Shown here: one piece after another, positions 1 through 22,600 of the stretch
Numbering within the stretch: the first letter of the stretch is position 1
Layout: every line of letters begins with the position of its first letter
Assembly: GCA_030141605.1 (NCBI GenBank)
Contig: JAQGDQ010000007.1
Coordinates: forward strand, 1,599,173 to 1,663,172
Reading direction: 5' to 3'
Length of the DNA: 64,000 nt
DNA from: Tubiluchus corallicola
Taxonomy: Eukaryota; Priapulida; Priapulimorpha; Priapulimorphida; Tubiluchidae
Made by a program: the position numbers and the translations under genes
Notes under the pieces: generated by a model
Told to the model about the DNA's origin: nothing
The model's database searches: none
The model's input: only the letters and a program-made list of their open reading frames with translations

Positions 1-1454
1 GCTGTAAAACATTGTGTGTCGTACACACTAATACATTATGCATGCCAAAAATAACAAATGGTTTACAGACGCCAACTCTGCACGCTATGAATTCTAGGAC
101 CAGCAGCTGCTGTCGTAACAATAGACGCCATAGAGAATTCTCGTAGGAAAGTTATAATCAAACAAAACTAAAAAGAACCGGATACCATGTAGTACATTTC
201 CTGATACTGACAATTATTCTCCTGACAATCTGATATGCACACTTCATAATAGAAACAAAAAATATGTTGAGTAATTATGATGATTTCTTATTATGCAAAT
301 TAAATTTACATAATAGTAAATACATGTACTATAGTAATATTAATAATACTAATAGGTATTAGTATTACCTACTGCTGATAATAAAGATAACATTAAAATA
401 ATTTAATTACAGTCCCTGATAAATCTGCAACAGCAAAAGCGAGTATAATTTTCATAATAAACTCTTAGCAACAGTGTTGGTCCAAGACTATCTTCACTGA
501 AAAGCACTGCTGGGACTAAAACTGGCTTTTTATTTTGACTGCCTAACTTGGCGTCGCTTAGAGCTGCATTCAATCATATGAAAAAATAAGCCCTGATCGA
601 CGCGGCTGAGCACAAAGGCATCGGCATGGACGCGTGGCAGACTTAATGAGGCATTCAAGCAAGCCTTACCAAACTTGGTGAATTCATTGTTTGGTGGATT
701 ATTGAGGAACCACATAAGCTCATTTATGCCTTTGTCATATTTATATCAGGCCTATGGAGTAAAATTATTCATAAATTATTTACTGGCGTACTTCGAAACA
801 AAGCTGCCAGCATTTTATTATTGCACTAGAAAATTAGATAAAATATAATACGCTGCTAGTTAAAATATTATTTAGCAGAACAAATATATATGTTATTTTA
901 CAAAAACTAATCACTTCAGGTCGTTGTGTGATTTTAATCATATTAGTTGTAGTTTAAATGGTTGTGCAACAAGTCATAGAGTCAAAAATTCAATTTTCCT
1001 AAAACTGTGCGATAAATGGAAAATTAACACGTATCACGAAATTGTTGTTTATTTGTTTATTTATGGACCATGAAGCTATCAGCCTGTTATCATCAATGTT
1101 ATGTTTTAATTAAAACTGTAGAGTTAATCATAAAGAGTTCATAGCGCTTGCAAAAAATATAAAATCTTGCAATCGTTATTGATTTTAATTTAATTAATTT
1201 TTTTATTTTATTTTTTTGAAATAACACTTGCATTACAGTAGCCAAGACTTCCCTGTACTGCGCCGCTTCAAGGGGATCTAAGCCAACTCTCCCCATCTCC
1301 AAAATTTGGTTTCATGGATCTGCGCCTCACCGTGGCGCCATCTGTAATTTTAATCTTAAAAGATTCTGCATATAGCAGAATCTTATTGGAAATCAACTGT
1401 TTACTATTTCCTTAATTTTGAAATCTTAATTTTTAAAACTAAAACAGCTAGAGT

Positions 1455-2165
1455 CACGAAACTTGCAGGGTAGACACCTGAGGATGGAGGACTATCACTA
1501 GTATAGTGATCGGTGACCTCGGATCAAAGGGTCACGGACGCTGGACATCGGACAGTTTTCCTTTGTCGCTCAATTCCTTGAGTTAAATTCAAAATTTTTT
1601 TCACAGATATTTAGGTCCTGTCGGTGCACTAAGTATTTTTCGGAAATTGGAGTCTAGGAAAGTTCTGAATTAGGAGCCAAAATGTGAAATCGTTTTGTCG
1701 ATCAACTCCTCTTACAGTATTGGACTAGGAGTCAATATTTATACATGCGTGGCTAGGCAGGAGGAGGGAATAGATGTGCATATAGTTCGAAAAGGATTTT
1801 CCAAAAGCGGGCGTGATCTAGTCACGTGACATGGGCGAAAGTATTAACATGTGGCCTAGTTAACTCCATAAGACCTTGAATTACGAAACTTGCAGGGTAG
1901 GCGCTTAATATAGGTAGGCAGAAAACAGTGCAAGAATGGCGAATTCTAGGACAAAGATCACAGGGGCAGGACCCAAAATGTGAAAATTAGGGCAAATGAC
2001 TTTGCCACTCAACACCACTTACAATATTGGACTAGACGCCCACGTTATTGCACGTATGGGTAGTCGGTCGAGCGTATATGTGTACTAAGCATTTTCGAAA
2101 AGTGGGCGTAACGAGGTCACATGGCTACGGCGACAGTGTTAAAATGGCATTGCAACAAAATGGAC
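1455..2165. repeat. Diverged direct repeat, two units
   Basis: Two diverged copies lie head to tail. The 18-base string acgaaacttgcagggtag occurs at about 1456 and again at about 1883. It is followed in both by a shared tattggactag (about 1719 and 2024) and by related blocks around gaaaaggatttt / gcattttcgaaaa and aagcgggcgt / aagtgggcgt. Spacing differs between landmarks, so the copies have suffered deletions. No coding capacity or target duplication is visible. Likely part of an unidentified dispersed repeat. Confidence 0.55.
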
Positions 2166-4176
2166 TTCCTATGTAATCAAGCACGGAGAATTCAGCAATA
2201 GCAAAATTATAATCTCGAGACAATAATCAAGTCAGCAAAAAATTTTCACAATCAGCAGTCGCAGTTTTGGTCATAATGCTGACTCTGTCATAAACAAGGT
2301 CTAGTTACTTTTTTATTTACTCTGAGTGAAAGGTACTTTGTCCTGTTTATAGTATCTAAGGCCAATTTCACCGCGAGAACGCAAGGAAAATTATGCATGG
2401 AATTGGTGTCAGAAAATATTCAGATGATTTCCGACTTTTTCTCGAAATGCCATGCAGCAAGAAAGTCCTTTGCACAATGAAACAGAGCGATTTTTTAATG
2501 CGCGTCCAAATAGCTACAGCTCCTTGGACCGTGTTGCGGGCTTGTAGTATCGCTCGTCATCATGGACAGCGAGAGATGAGCTTGTTTTTTTTTAAAAAGT
2601 TCTACTATCAATTTCAACGTCTAAAAACATGTTAAATAAATATGTGCGTGTGTCATTTTTCTTTTTCACGAATATAGCCATCGCCGTTGCATTAATAAAA
2701 CATAAAATCGTCTTTATGTTAAAAGAGGGGTAAGATCTTATAATTTTATGCTGAAGTATGTTAATTGTTGTTCGTTAAACCAAAAAGAAGTAACTGAGTT
2801 GTTAAACTTTAGTTTTAATTCCCCGAGGAATCCTCACAAAACTTCACGAAGATCTAGCGTACGGCAACTTTACCATGTGGCAACTTTCCTCGTGAAGAGG
2901 ACGCATGGTTTCTAGCTGGCGGTAGAATTCCTCATGACAAATTCCACGAAGAAAATTTTGCATGAGGCGTCAGTGTGAAATGCGTCATAGAAAGCAATAT
3001 GTTCCATTTTCATGAGTAATACCGGAAGAAATTTTTCCATCAAGGTATTTTGACGCGTGTTTTCTCTGTAAAATGGGCTTAAGTGTGTCTGCTGCTGTTG
3101 CGGTGATTTCTGATTTTAACACTCTAAGCACAAAGTCTATGAAGCAGAAACAAAGTGATCTATTGTGTCTAAACTACATAAATTAATAATTTCACATCCA
3201 AATGAAGCCAAATAATCTGACAAAACTACTGCACTCAAATTGGGTGATTCACTACACTCAAACTATATTTTCTTGGGGGGAGGGCGTATTACGGTCTAAC
3301 TAAATAAGCGTAGTTAATGAATTTAGCGTACTTAAGTAAAATGAATTTACTTCCATAATGTCCATAATGCCAAAAGTAACGAATACAATCTGAGTAATTT
3401 GCCATATTTAAACAAAAAAACCGTAGACATAAAAAAGAGCGCCCAACATAAAAAAGGCCAACTATTCAGTTTCCTAGTATAGTGACTCAACACTATTTCA
3501 CAGCCGTTACCCACTACCACTGCCACCTCCATCGTAACCGTCGTTGTCATCATTATTATTGTCCTCGTTTCTTCAATCGTCAATGAACGCCTAAAATATT
3601 AATTTATTGAACTCTAAACCAACGAGATGTAAAGCAACGGAAAAGATCTTCTATTTGAATAGCACGTTGTGTTTATTTGAACAAATCATAAAAATAGTGT
3701 AAAAATAAAAACATATCACTGAAACTTTTTTGGCAAAAACAAGAAGAAACATAAGAAACATGAAAATGAAAGTGCTATGGTTAAAAAATGCATAAATGCA
3801 TACGGTTGCAAATTATCAAAAGACACAAACAATGTAAAAATATGTATTTTTATTGAAAAGCTTTAGTCTTAACACTAAAGAGTTGTATATTAATGTATAA
3901 CAAACATTACCGAGTCGCACTTACATAACATTTTGATTTTCGGAAATTGCTTTCGTAACATTTACTACAGAAAATATACAGCACTTAGAAACATTACACA
4001 AATTTTGCTTCCGAATCTACACATTCCAGTGGCAGTGTAGAGCATTTATAATTCGTAGGCCTACACATATATAAGCGATTATATTTGGCTAGTTACAACA
4101 CAGTTAACTTTTTGTAATATCAGTTACACCTTAATTATTAATGACCACAAAATTATTTGCAAAAAATAGCGAATTC

Positions 4177-4182
4177 TTTATT
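4177..4182 (-). promoter_or_regulatory. Polyadenylation signal of beta-tubulin gene 1
   Basis: AATAAA read on the minus strand, about 180 bases downstream of the beta-tubulin stop codon. Other minus-strand AATAAA hexamers occur further on (for example near 3846), so the site actually used is not certain. Confidence 0.5.
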
Positions 4183-4358
4183 AACCAGATTGTTAAATTT
4201 TTGACAAATAACAGGATCATTCATTCTTGATATTAAAACTTTTATATTCACAAATACCTGGGTATATAATGCAACGTAATTGATTAACAGTCACTCGTGC
4301 AGGTGAGCAATAAAGCTTAGTTAAAATAATAACAGTCAATATTGTAAAGCAGATTACT

Positions 4359-9612
<5,254 letters not shown>

Positions 9613-10757
9613 TTTGTTTTGTTTGATAAAAAAAAACTTCAAATGCTATGGATCAGCACGCAAGCCCTTTTTCTTGTTCGCACCACTTCTCCCAGCTTCA
9701 CCAATGTGTTATGCAGCCAGGTTTCAAAAACCCACCCTTTTTACTACTGCACCGGACTACTTTCTTATGGATTTACCATTTACCACGCCAGACGAAGACC
9801 AAATGGCTTTGCTGAGAACGCCAGACGCTTTCAGCACGCATGCGTGTTAGAAAAAAAGATGAGGGATGTGTCATCGACTCCTGCAGCGTGGTTAGGTTAC
9901 TTACTGTACTGTTAAAACGTGATTCATGTGAATGCATCTTTGCGACTGTATACAGACTAGAAAGGACGCTTTAGATTCTTGTTCAGTGTAATAACCCAGT
10001 AATAATAATTTATTGCATTTGCTTAATTTAATTTTGCGTGAAAACATGCAACTCGTATATGATAATAAAGATGCCTGGACGAATATTTAGTATACACGCC
10101 AAGTAATCATTACATGAATACAACATATTTACCGTAGCAGCAAAACCGCCCCTTGCACTGAAAAAGCTTGTTTGTATACGTCATTATAATGGTACTTCTG
10201 TGAACAAAGCTCAGAAAATAAGAAGTTTCTATCTCAATTTAAAAATTCAGAAACTCGGGTCCTGGATCTTTCATTATTGATCATTCAGATGACAACGAAA
10301 TTGAAAACGATGCTTATCACGTATTGATGAGGTATATATTTACCATTTGAGCTAAAATACTAAACCAAAGTTTGCTTTGTATGCATATAACAACATTTAT
10401 TTTGAAAAATATCCACAAACTTAAGAAAAACTGTCATTGTTCAACAATTAACATGCAAAATATTAAATAGGGAAGAGACTTCAATACTGAAATTGCAAAA
10501 TCATTGACTGATATGAAGTTTATGTAATACTTTTAACAGTAAGCATTCTACTAAATTTAGCATAGTTGACGATATTCACAAGTTGTTCACAAAACTGTCA
10601 TTATTAAATCAAGTCATTTTAACTAACTAAAGGAAAAGAGATATATTCAATACTAAAATTACATCATCGTTGATCAGTATGGTATTTTATGCAATACTTT
10701 GCACAATTCATATTTCAAATCTATTAGAAATTATGCCATTAACCATGTGTTGTATGT
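9613..10757. other. Spacer between the two beta-tubulin genes
   Basis: It should hold the promoter and 5' untranslated region of tubulin gene 1 and the 3' untranslated region of tubulin gene 2. A minus-strand AATAAA at 10396-10401 is the best polyadenylation candidate for gene 2. No CCAAT or TATA box convincingly placed for gene 1 was found. A plus-strand open frame at 9568-9915 overlaps exon 1 of gene 1 and has no recognisable content. Confidence 0.5.
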
Positions 10758-15631
<4,874 letters not shown>

Positions 15632-15792
15632 TTTGACAAATCTTTAGACCTTCTGAGATTAAACTTATATGGCAGGTTGTTCAGCGTACAGTGACAGAAT
15701 AATAGAAAGCTACCGGTTTTGTACGCAGTTACACACCCAATATTCATTCGCCACTAAGGTATTTGAATATGATGTCACCACCCTAGCTTCTG

Positions 15793-15906
15793 ATTGGCTA
15801 GGCTTCTATTTTTTCGCGAATTGAGAATCCCAGATTACTACAGTTAGCGGAATGCGCGCCAATCCAACACGTAAGCCTTTGGCGCCATCCAGCGGGCCTC
15901 AATTGG
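15793..15906 (-). promoter_or_regulatory. Candidate promoter of beta-tubulin gene 2 (CCAAT boxes)
   Basis: On the minus strand CCAAT occurs at 15793-15797 (context TAGCCAATCA) and at 15902-15906, about 160 and 270 bases upstream of the start codon. A further CCAAT in the opposite orientation is at 15859-15863, and a CTCF-like core lies at 15881-15896. Boxes of this kind are common in animal promoters; function is inferred from position only. Confidence 0.35.
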
Positions 15907-16464
15907 ATACTTATATTTGCAGTTAACGTCAATCAGCCGCGTCGTCATGATTTCTCGTTTATCCTTGTAAGCTAAATACTTATGAAAAGTATTTTTAATT
16001 TATTTATGCACGTATATCTAAAACCATACATCAGTTTTATAATTATGTAGCCTTACTCTAACCACATCATCCCCCAAATGTTAACCTATCACGCTAAAAA
16101 GTACAGTGTTCTGCCTTCACGCGTACTCTAGGTGTCTACATACATACCCAAAAGTGATTACAAATTAGTCTAAAACTTTGAACGAACGCTTTTTTAGTTT
16201 TTGATGTGGGTGTTGTTGGCCTGTTATCATTATCTATAAATGGCTGTTTTAGAAGCTCTGTTCAGTCTTCAGTGTGTTGCTTGTACTTGTTCCAGTACGT
16301 ATTATGGTGAACAGCACGGTGGCGACATCATTTGCAAAAAGGAAAAAATGAATTGAATCGAAATTTTATGAGAATGAGAGTTACATATTACATCATGCAT
16401 ACAATACACACATATCACTATACCAAAGAAAAATTAACTAATCTAAATACGGATATACATCTGT

Positions 16465-16621
<157 letters not shown>

Positions 16622-19512
16622 TTCTGCAAGTTCAGTCTCAAAATTCAAAGTCCTTACTAAACAGAGTTTGTAATAATCAATTCGTATACAAGAGACTACA
16701 TATGACAATCACTATGGTAGATTATTTCGAATCAGTTTAATTTGAGACTTTTCTGTACGTGACTTCAGAGGGTAATGTTTAGTTGATATACATAAGATAT
16801 GAGGCAAGTCAATTTTTTAAATCACGCATATAAACTCAAAAATAATCTACCAGTAAAAACACCCAATCAAGAAAATCCAGAACTGATAAAATTGAGAAAA
16901 CGTGCAGATGGGCTTACTTTTACTAGCAAAAATTAGCTGGTAAAAGTAAACCCGTCCAGAACCGGACTTTGCCGAAAACACTCTGATGAGTCACAAGCCA
17001 ATGCTACAAAACTTAATCACTGTAACTGATGATATGTTTCATCGAATCTATATTAAAATTACAAATTTTATTTTCTTAGACGCACGTTTTTTTAACCCAG
17101 GCTAATCAATGAATTAAAATAAAAGTCAAGCTGTGATTATACCCGTGAATATTATTTGTTTAGACTGCAAGCATTATAAGTACAAGACAAATTGCTAGTT
17201 CACAGTTTTCTTTTGGTCCTATATATATATATATGCGTCATGTCATCGTATATATTAAACGCAAGATACTCGGTAACCGTGTGATACAAAGTTCAACTGA
17301 TAAAAAGGTAATATACTATGTAACATACTGTAAAATTATTACTGCTGATGTAGAGTTCCATAAAAACATAACTTTTTCTTAGATATTGCAACTAGCGGAC
17401 AGTTTGCTTTGATATCTGAAACTGAATGAATAAAAAGGTGCAAATATATAAACGTTGTTTATAGGGCAACTGATTGTTTAAAAAAGTTATGCAGAAATAA
17501 CTGCTTTTTGTGAAACATATTACAGAAGTCTAGACAAATGCGAATGGGACTCAAAATCGGATTTGCGTTGTTACGAGACACATTTTCTTCTGACTTAGCT
17601 ATAGATGGCAAATTTGGCCAAATTATTAAAGGACCATGATAAAATATCTAATAAGCAGGCGATTCATCGTGTAAAATTGCTACCTTATGCTTTCAAATTT
17701 CGTAGTCATACTGAAATCGTTCTGCTTTTTAAAGTTAAAATTTATGGACTGCACTTATGTTTTGTCAATGAACTACTAACTGATTAATGCTAACTAACTA
17801 ATAACTAAGTAAATAACATTTATTGACATCTGACTGCTAAACACTGCTAAGCGATGCACGGCGACGCATTTTGTAAAAAGTGGCTGCGTTGGAGCCAACT
17901 TTTCTATCGTATAATAAGGCTCAAATGTTTAATAACAATAAAAAAACTTTATTTTAAAATCAACGTGAATAAAATAAATTCAGCAACTACTAAGTTCAAA
18001 TAAATAGGAAGTTTTTTAATGTCGTTTAGCAATGTTTCAACATAAAAATAAAAATATTCTGTACATTTGTTATTAACTTCAATGTACATTTGATTTAGTA
18101 CAGGGGGTTTACGTGCACCAGAATATGAGTCTCCGTCTTGTTACTACCTCATTATTAGTGATGTATGTACTCTACAATTACAAGTAATATATTAACGTAT
18201 TAATTGTATTTATAATGACTACAATACGTGTGTTGTGCTAATCCAGTAAATATTAAAAGTATATTACTACACCGTTTTACACGAAATATATTTATAGGCT
18301 TATTCCTTTTTATCTAGCACTGCAACGATACCTTTAGCTAACGTTTACACTCAGGTTAATTAAGGTGACGTATCAGGTCAACCACCGATCTTAGCCACCC
18401 ACTAGTCACTCACATAAAAACTCGCCCACCCGGCATAGACCAATCCTTATTGCTCAAATAATCAGCTACAAAAAGTATTTTGTACCTACATAAATCCTCA
18501 TTAAGAACCTATATTAAAAAGTTTACTAATATAAATATCAGAAAATTTGCTGAGTTACATATACTATTTCAATAATAAAGAAGTTTTTGAAGTTACTATT
18601 TCCTTGAACATGTTGACCGTCTAAGTATATAACTTATTTAACAGAAAACGCAATAAATTTTCACGTTCGTAATTACTCCAGAATTTTGTGCGGTTTACGA
18701 TGACGAGCGCTGAAAACCCGTCAGTGAATCTCAGTTTGATGCGAGCGTGTCCATCCAACAATTTTAGTTAATCAGAAACTTTCACAAGCAACACCCACAG
18801 CTATTCCTAAGCTCTATTACTCATTCACACAATGGCAAACCGCAAGTGAAGGTATTAAAGCTTCCGGCTGTTTTAATGGTAATTACAAACAAGGTTATGA
18901 GTCAACATTTGCGTATGTCTTGTTTCACGTGGTTCGGTATGAATTGCACCTATATTTCTTACCATATTAAATGTTTTTGCATATTAAAAAGTATCTAGTA
19001 TACGTAATAATAATGTTGCTGTTTATCCGCATACTGGTTAACCTCAGCTATCCTCACGAACATCAAATTTGTATACCTTATTAGTACTATGCACTATTTT
19101 GTTAGATACACCTAACAAATTTAAAACTACGAACATGATAGGCTGTGGGCCGATTACGAATTCATAGGCATTCTAATATTTCAAAATGTTGTTTACAGTG
19201 ACATTTCACGTATTACTCATCTCGTGGTTTAATTACGACACAGCGCCCAGGGATGTGTAATTGTGAAGGTATAATAATGTTACTTCACGGTCATTGCCTA
19301 CACATTTGCCAGCAAGTCCCAGTTTATGCTTTTGCTCAGAAACAATACTACTATCGTAGGCTGCGTAGTAAAATCTGTCAATCATGTCCCATATATGGAG
19401 ATTCCGAACATTTACGAATATGTCGTCACGCTTCCGTTAGCCCGCCTACGGCTGCCGAGTGCCATATACGGAAGTTGTCGTGGTTAGCGATCGATTGAGC
19501 AAGACGCGTTCA

Positions 19513-19517
19513 CCAAT
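19513..19517 (+). promoter_or_regulatory. CCAAT box upstream of CBF-beta
   Basis: CCAAT in the context caccaatcag, about 100 bases before the start codon, in a locally GC-richer stretch (about 19420-19640) that contrasts with the AT-rich surroundings. Promoter role inferred from position. Confidence 0.3.
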
Positions 19518-19618
19518 CAGAAACTAGTCACATGATCATGCCGCTGATGATGAATGAAAAGTTGTAGACTTGTGATGAGTACATGCACCTGTGATAGTAA
19601 TCGTACATTACCATTCCA

Positions 19619-22600
19619 ATGGTGAACTCCATGCAGTCAACTTCGACGGGTGCTCCAACAGCCGTCATGCCTCGTGTTGTGCCTGATCAGAGGACAAAAT
19701 TTGAACAAGAAGAACCTTTTAAGCGACTTAGCAGAGAAAGTGAGGTGATGCTTTTTCTTTCATTCGTGTCATTAGTTCAGGACTATGTGTAAATATCACA
19801 TTTTAGTAACTTCAACAGCGCGTGTTTAATTATTTCAAAATGACATCTATGTACATTTACTATATGCGGGCTACCTACTTGTGTCAATAGTTGCTTAGTC
19901 ATTACTAATGCCACGCATTGACGTTTTGCCTGTTTCAACTTGTTTAGCTGTGAAGAATGTAATATTGTGCTATTGGTTCACTGACTAAGATGAGTTTAGC
20001 CAGACTCGACCCCGTATATGCTACGCAGTGTCCACTGTTCATTATGGTGATATGTAATGTGATAGTACTTACAATATATCACATTGCACCAATGTGGTAA
20101 AATTACGAAGTGTGTCATTCTTGCCTTACTTTGAGCATTCAAGCACGTGCTACTCTGAAACATATTAGTGATGATGCTAAATGTTCAACGATTAGCACAT
20201 TCATGTGCGAGTTTTATGTTAATCAACGCAGTTTTTCGTCACATCGTCATAATCACTTTTAGTGTATTGTGAATTTGTCATAGCCTTTTTAGTGTATGAT
20301 GTCATTTGGTGGTATGGAGGGATTTAGTGTAATTTTCTTATTTCTGCTTCTTCGTACAATCGTTATGTAATAATACATCATTAACAATAATTAGGTCTCT
20401 AAACTCACAGAAAGGGAACATAACTCGTTAGGACTACACTATTTTTGCTTATGTTATACAGTTATGTTCTCTAGAACGGATCGGACAAAATTTTATATGA
20501 AATGTAGGTTTCAGCGAACAGCGCACTGCCTGGCACGCTTCTATTAATCGAACTTCTCACTATCGTTACTTAAAAAGCTATGCTAAATTAATGGTTTACT
20601 TTGTTACAGGTGAGATACACTGCATTTAGAGATAGACCTCACGAAGAAAGGATAGTCAGATTTGAAACAGGTTGTAGAGAAGGACATGCAGAAATAGTAA
20701 GTTGTCGTGTTTTAGACTTTCGCTACTTTATTAAAATCTCCTACTTTTTAAAACCAGTTAGCATTGCATTTAATATATTTATCGCAGTTTGGAAAACTAA
20801 TTTTCTTCCTACTTTTCACAGGCTTTTGTCACGTCTGGAACAAACCTGGAACTTTGGTTTGCGCCTCCCGGTTGGACAGGAAACCGCGAACTTGAACCTT
20901 ACAGAGGTTGGGCAAATTTCGATTTAGAACATGGCAAGGTAAGGGCAATATCTCATTATTAATTACAGTAATAGCCAGTAACAATGACGTTGATAAGGGC
21001 AGTCAAATTTGGGAACCGAAAAGTGAAAAATACTTCTCATTTTTTCTTTCACACCATTTTATTTCTCGATATAATTATACAATATTTGTGTTTTTTTTTC
21101 GTTTTATGTATATTTTTTGCTTTTGTTTGTCTGTTTGTAAATATGAAAGTGCTTGCCATAGTAAACAATAAAACCAGCATGATTGTTTCCTTGCCTTGAG
21201 TAGCATCATATGGATGAATGAGTAATGCAGTCATGACACATACAACTCACATCAGTCACTAACGCATTAACTCAAGCGATACATTGAATCATAAATTTGC
21301 AATTGATGTTATTTTGTATTCGATGTTTCTTCTTCGCGAGCAACTGGCTCATCAAATTTCAAGAAACAGAATCTTCTGTTACTTGCAATCTCAGAAGCCT
21401 TTTGAAATCCGTTACAACAAACTGATAAACGGCTTGACGCTGCCATGTGCTGATCTATTCAAAATTCGGTGCGGTTATGGGGATCCGTGTTTGGTGGACA
21501 AACCACCAGTTTGGAAATTAAGGTCACGAGTTAAGGTCAACTGAAAATCAAGTCCATAGGTCGCCTAACGTGAGTCTATTCGAGATAAAGCAAAATCTTA
21601 GCTCACTGCTGATATGTGTCGACAAGCTTTTACATTTATTTGTAAGCATTTACTGATATTATTAATTACTTGTGGCAAACAGCTAAAAAAATTATACACA
21701 GTGCATAAAACCTTGGGACTTTCTTGTTCTACATTAATTTATACGTAATTTAATTCTTAATTTTACTAAAGCTTTTTAAATGACTATGGCTGGCCATAAA
21801 CTACTTTAGAGTGAGTGATTCAGCTGCAAATAAAGTTTACAACTTCGCTTACTCATAGATTTTTACTTCTTCAAGCAGCGTCTATAGCAAACTGATATTA
21901 CATAGTTTCAAACTGACTACTATCGACTATCGTGTATAGATTAAATGTTGTTATTTCTTACTAAGCGGCCAGTTAGAGTTTCGGGAAGTTTATCATTCGT
22001 ATGCTGTTTGGATATGTTTAAGATGTTTGTTTTAGAAGTGCATAGGGCTTGTTTGACTCTTATTCACGTACTTTTCCAAGAACTGGCGCTCCGTGCGAGC
22101 TGCCGCATTACAACGAGGTGATGCAACACCACCTCGCGAAGCCTACCAAGTTTGCAGCGAAAGCCTGAAGCCGTATGTGCAGTATGCAGCATCCATGCGT
22201 AGTGTATTTACATATTCTACAACAATTAATATCTTTTTTATTTGCACTTTTATACTATTTACATATGTTTGCATGCATTATATAGTAATGTGCCATGGCG
22301 TGGAGCTACATAGACGGGGAATAAAACGATTTTTTGTTAAAACAGGCAAACCAACAGCCGTCGAAATTGAATAAATTATTTAAAGAATAAAAAATTTATA
22401 TAACAAAATATATGACTTAAATTAAAAAAGATATTTAAAGTAGAGTACCTCCTTTGCTCAATTCGGCACACTAACATCCCACAAAAAGCGAGTATTCATC
22501 ACTGGACCTACTAAGCGAGGATGGACGTAGCGAGACCGGAACCTCGTTCATTATCTACATTATGCCTCTAAGATAAGACATTGAACGCAGAAGTGTCTTA

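Larger units (their letters stand above)
1..4358. other. Intergenic left flank, no gene recognised
   Basis: No exon or family motif could be supported on either strand. The short open frames here have no domain-like composition. The stretch contains an old direct repeat at about 1455-2165, a possible decayed inverted-repeat element at about 2357-3088, and a simple trinucleotide-rich patch near 3505-3570. Its right end is the 3' flank of the minus-strand beta-tubulin gene. Confidence 0.6.

Noticed and set aside
1099-1302. 67-aa minus-strand frame starting MEMGRVGLDPLEAAQY
   Set aside because: The first 25 residues look gene-like, but the frame runs into AT-rich sequence and neither side has convincing exons.
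19667-19669. Alternative CBF-beta start at the Met aligned with the vertebrate start
   Set aside because: Not excluded, but the upstream in-frame ATG at 19619 comes first after a stop, so it was taken as the default start.
22093-22374. 93-aa plus-strand frame in CBF-beta intron 3 with a hydrophobic middle
   Set aside because: No family resemblance and no splice or promoter evidence; AT-rich sequence gives such frames by chance.
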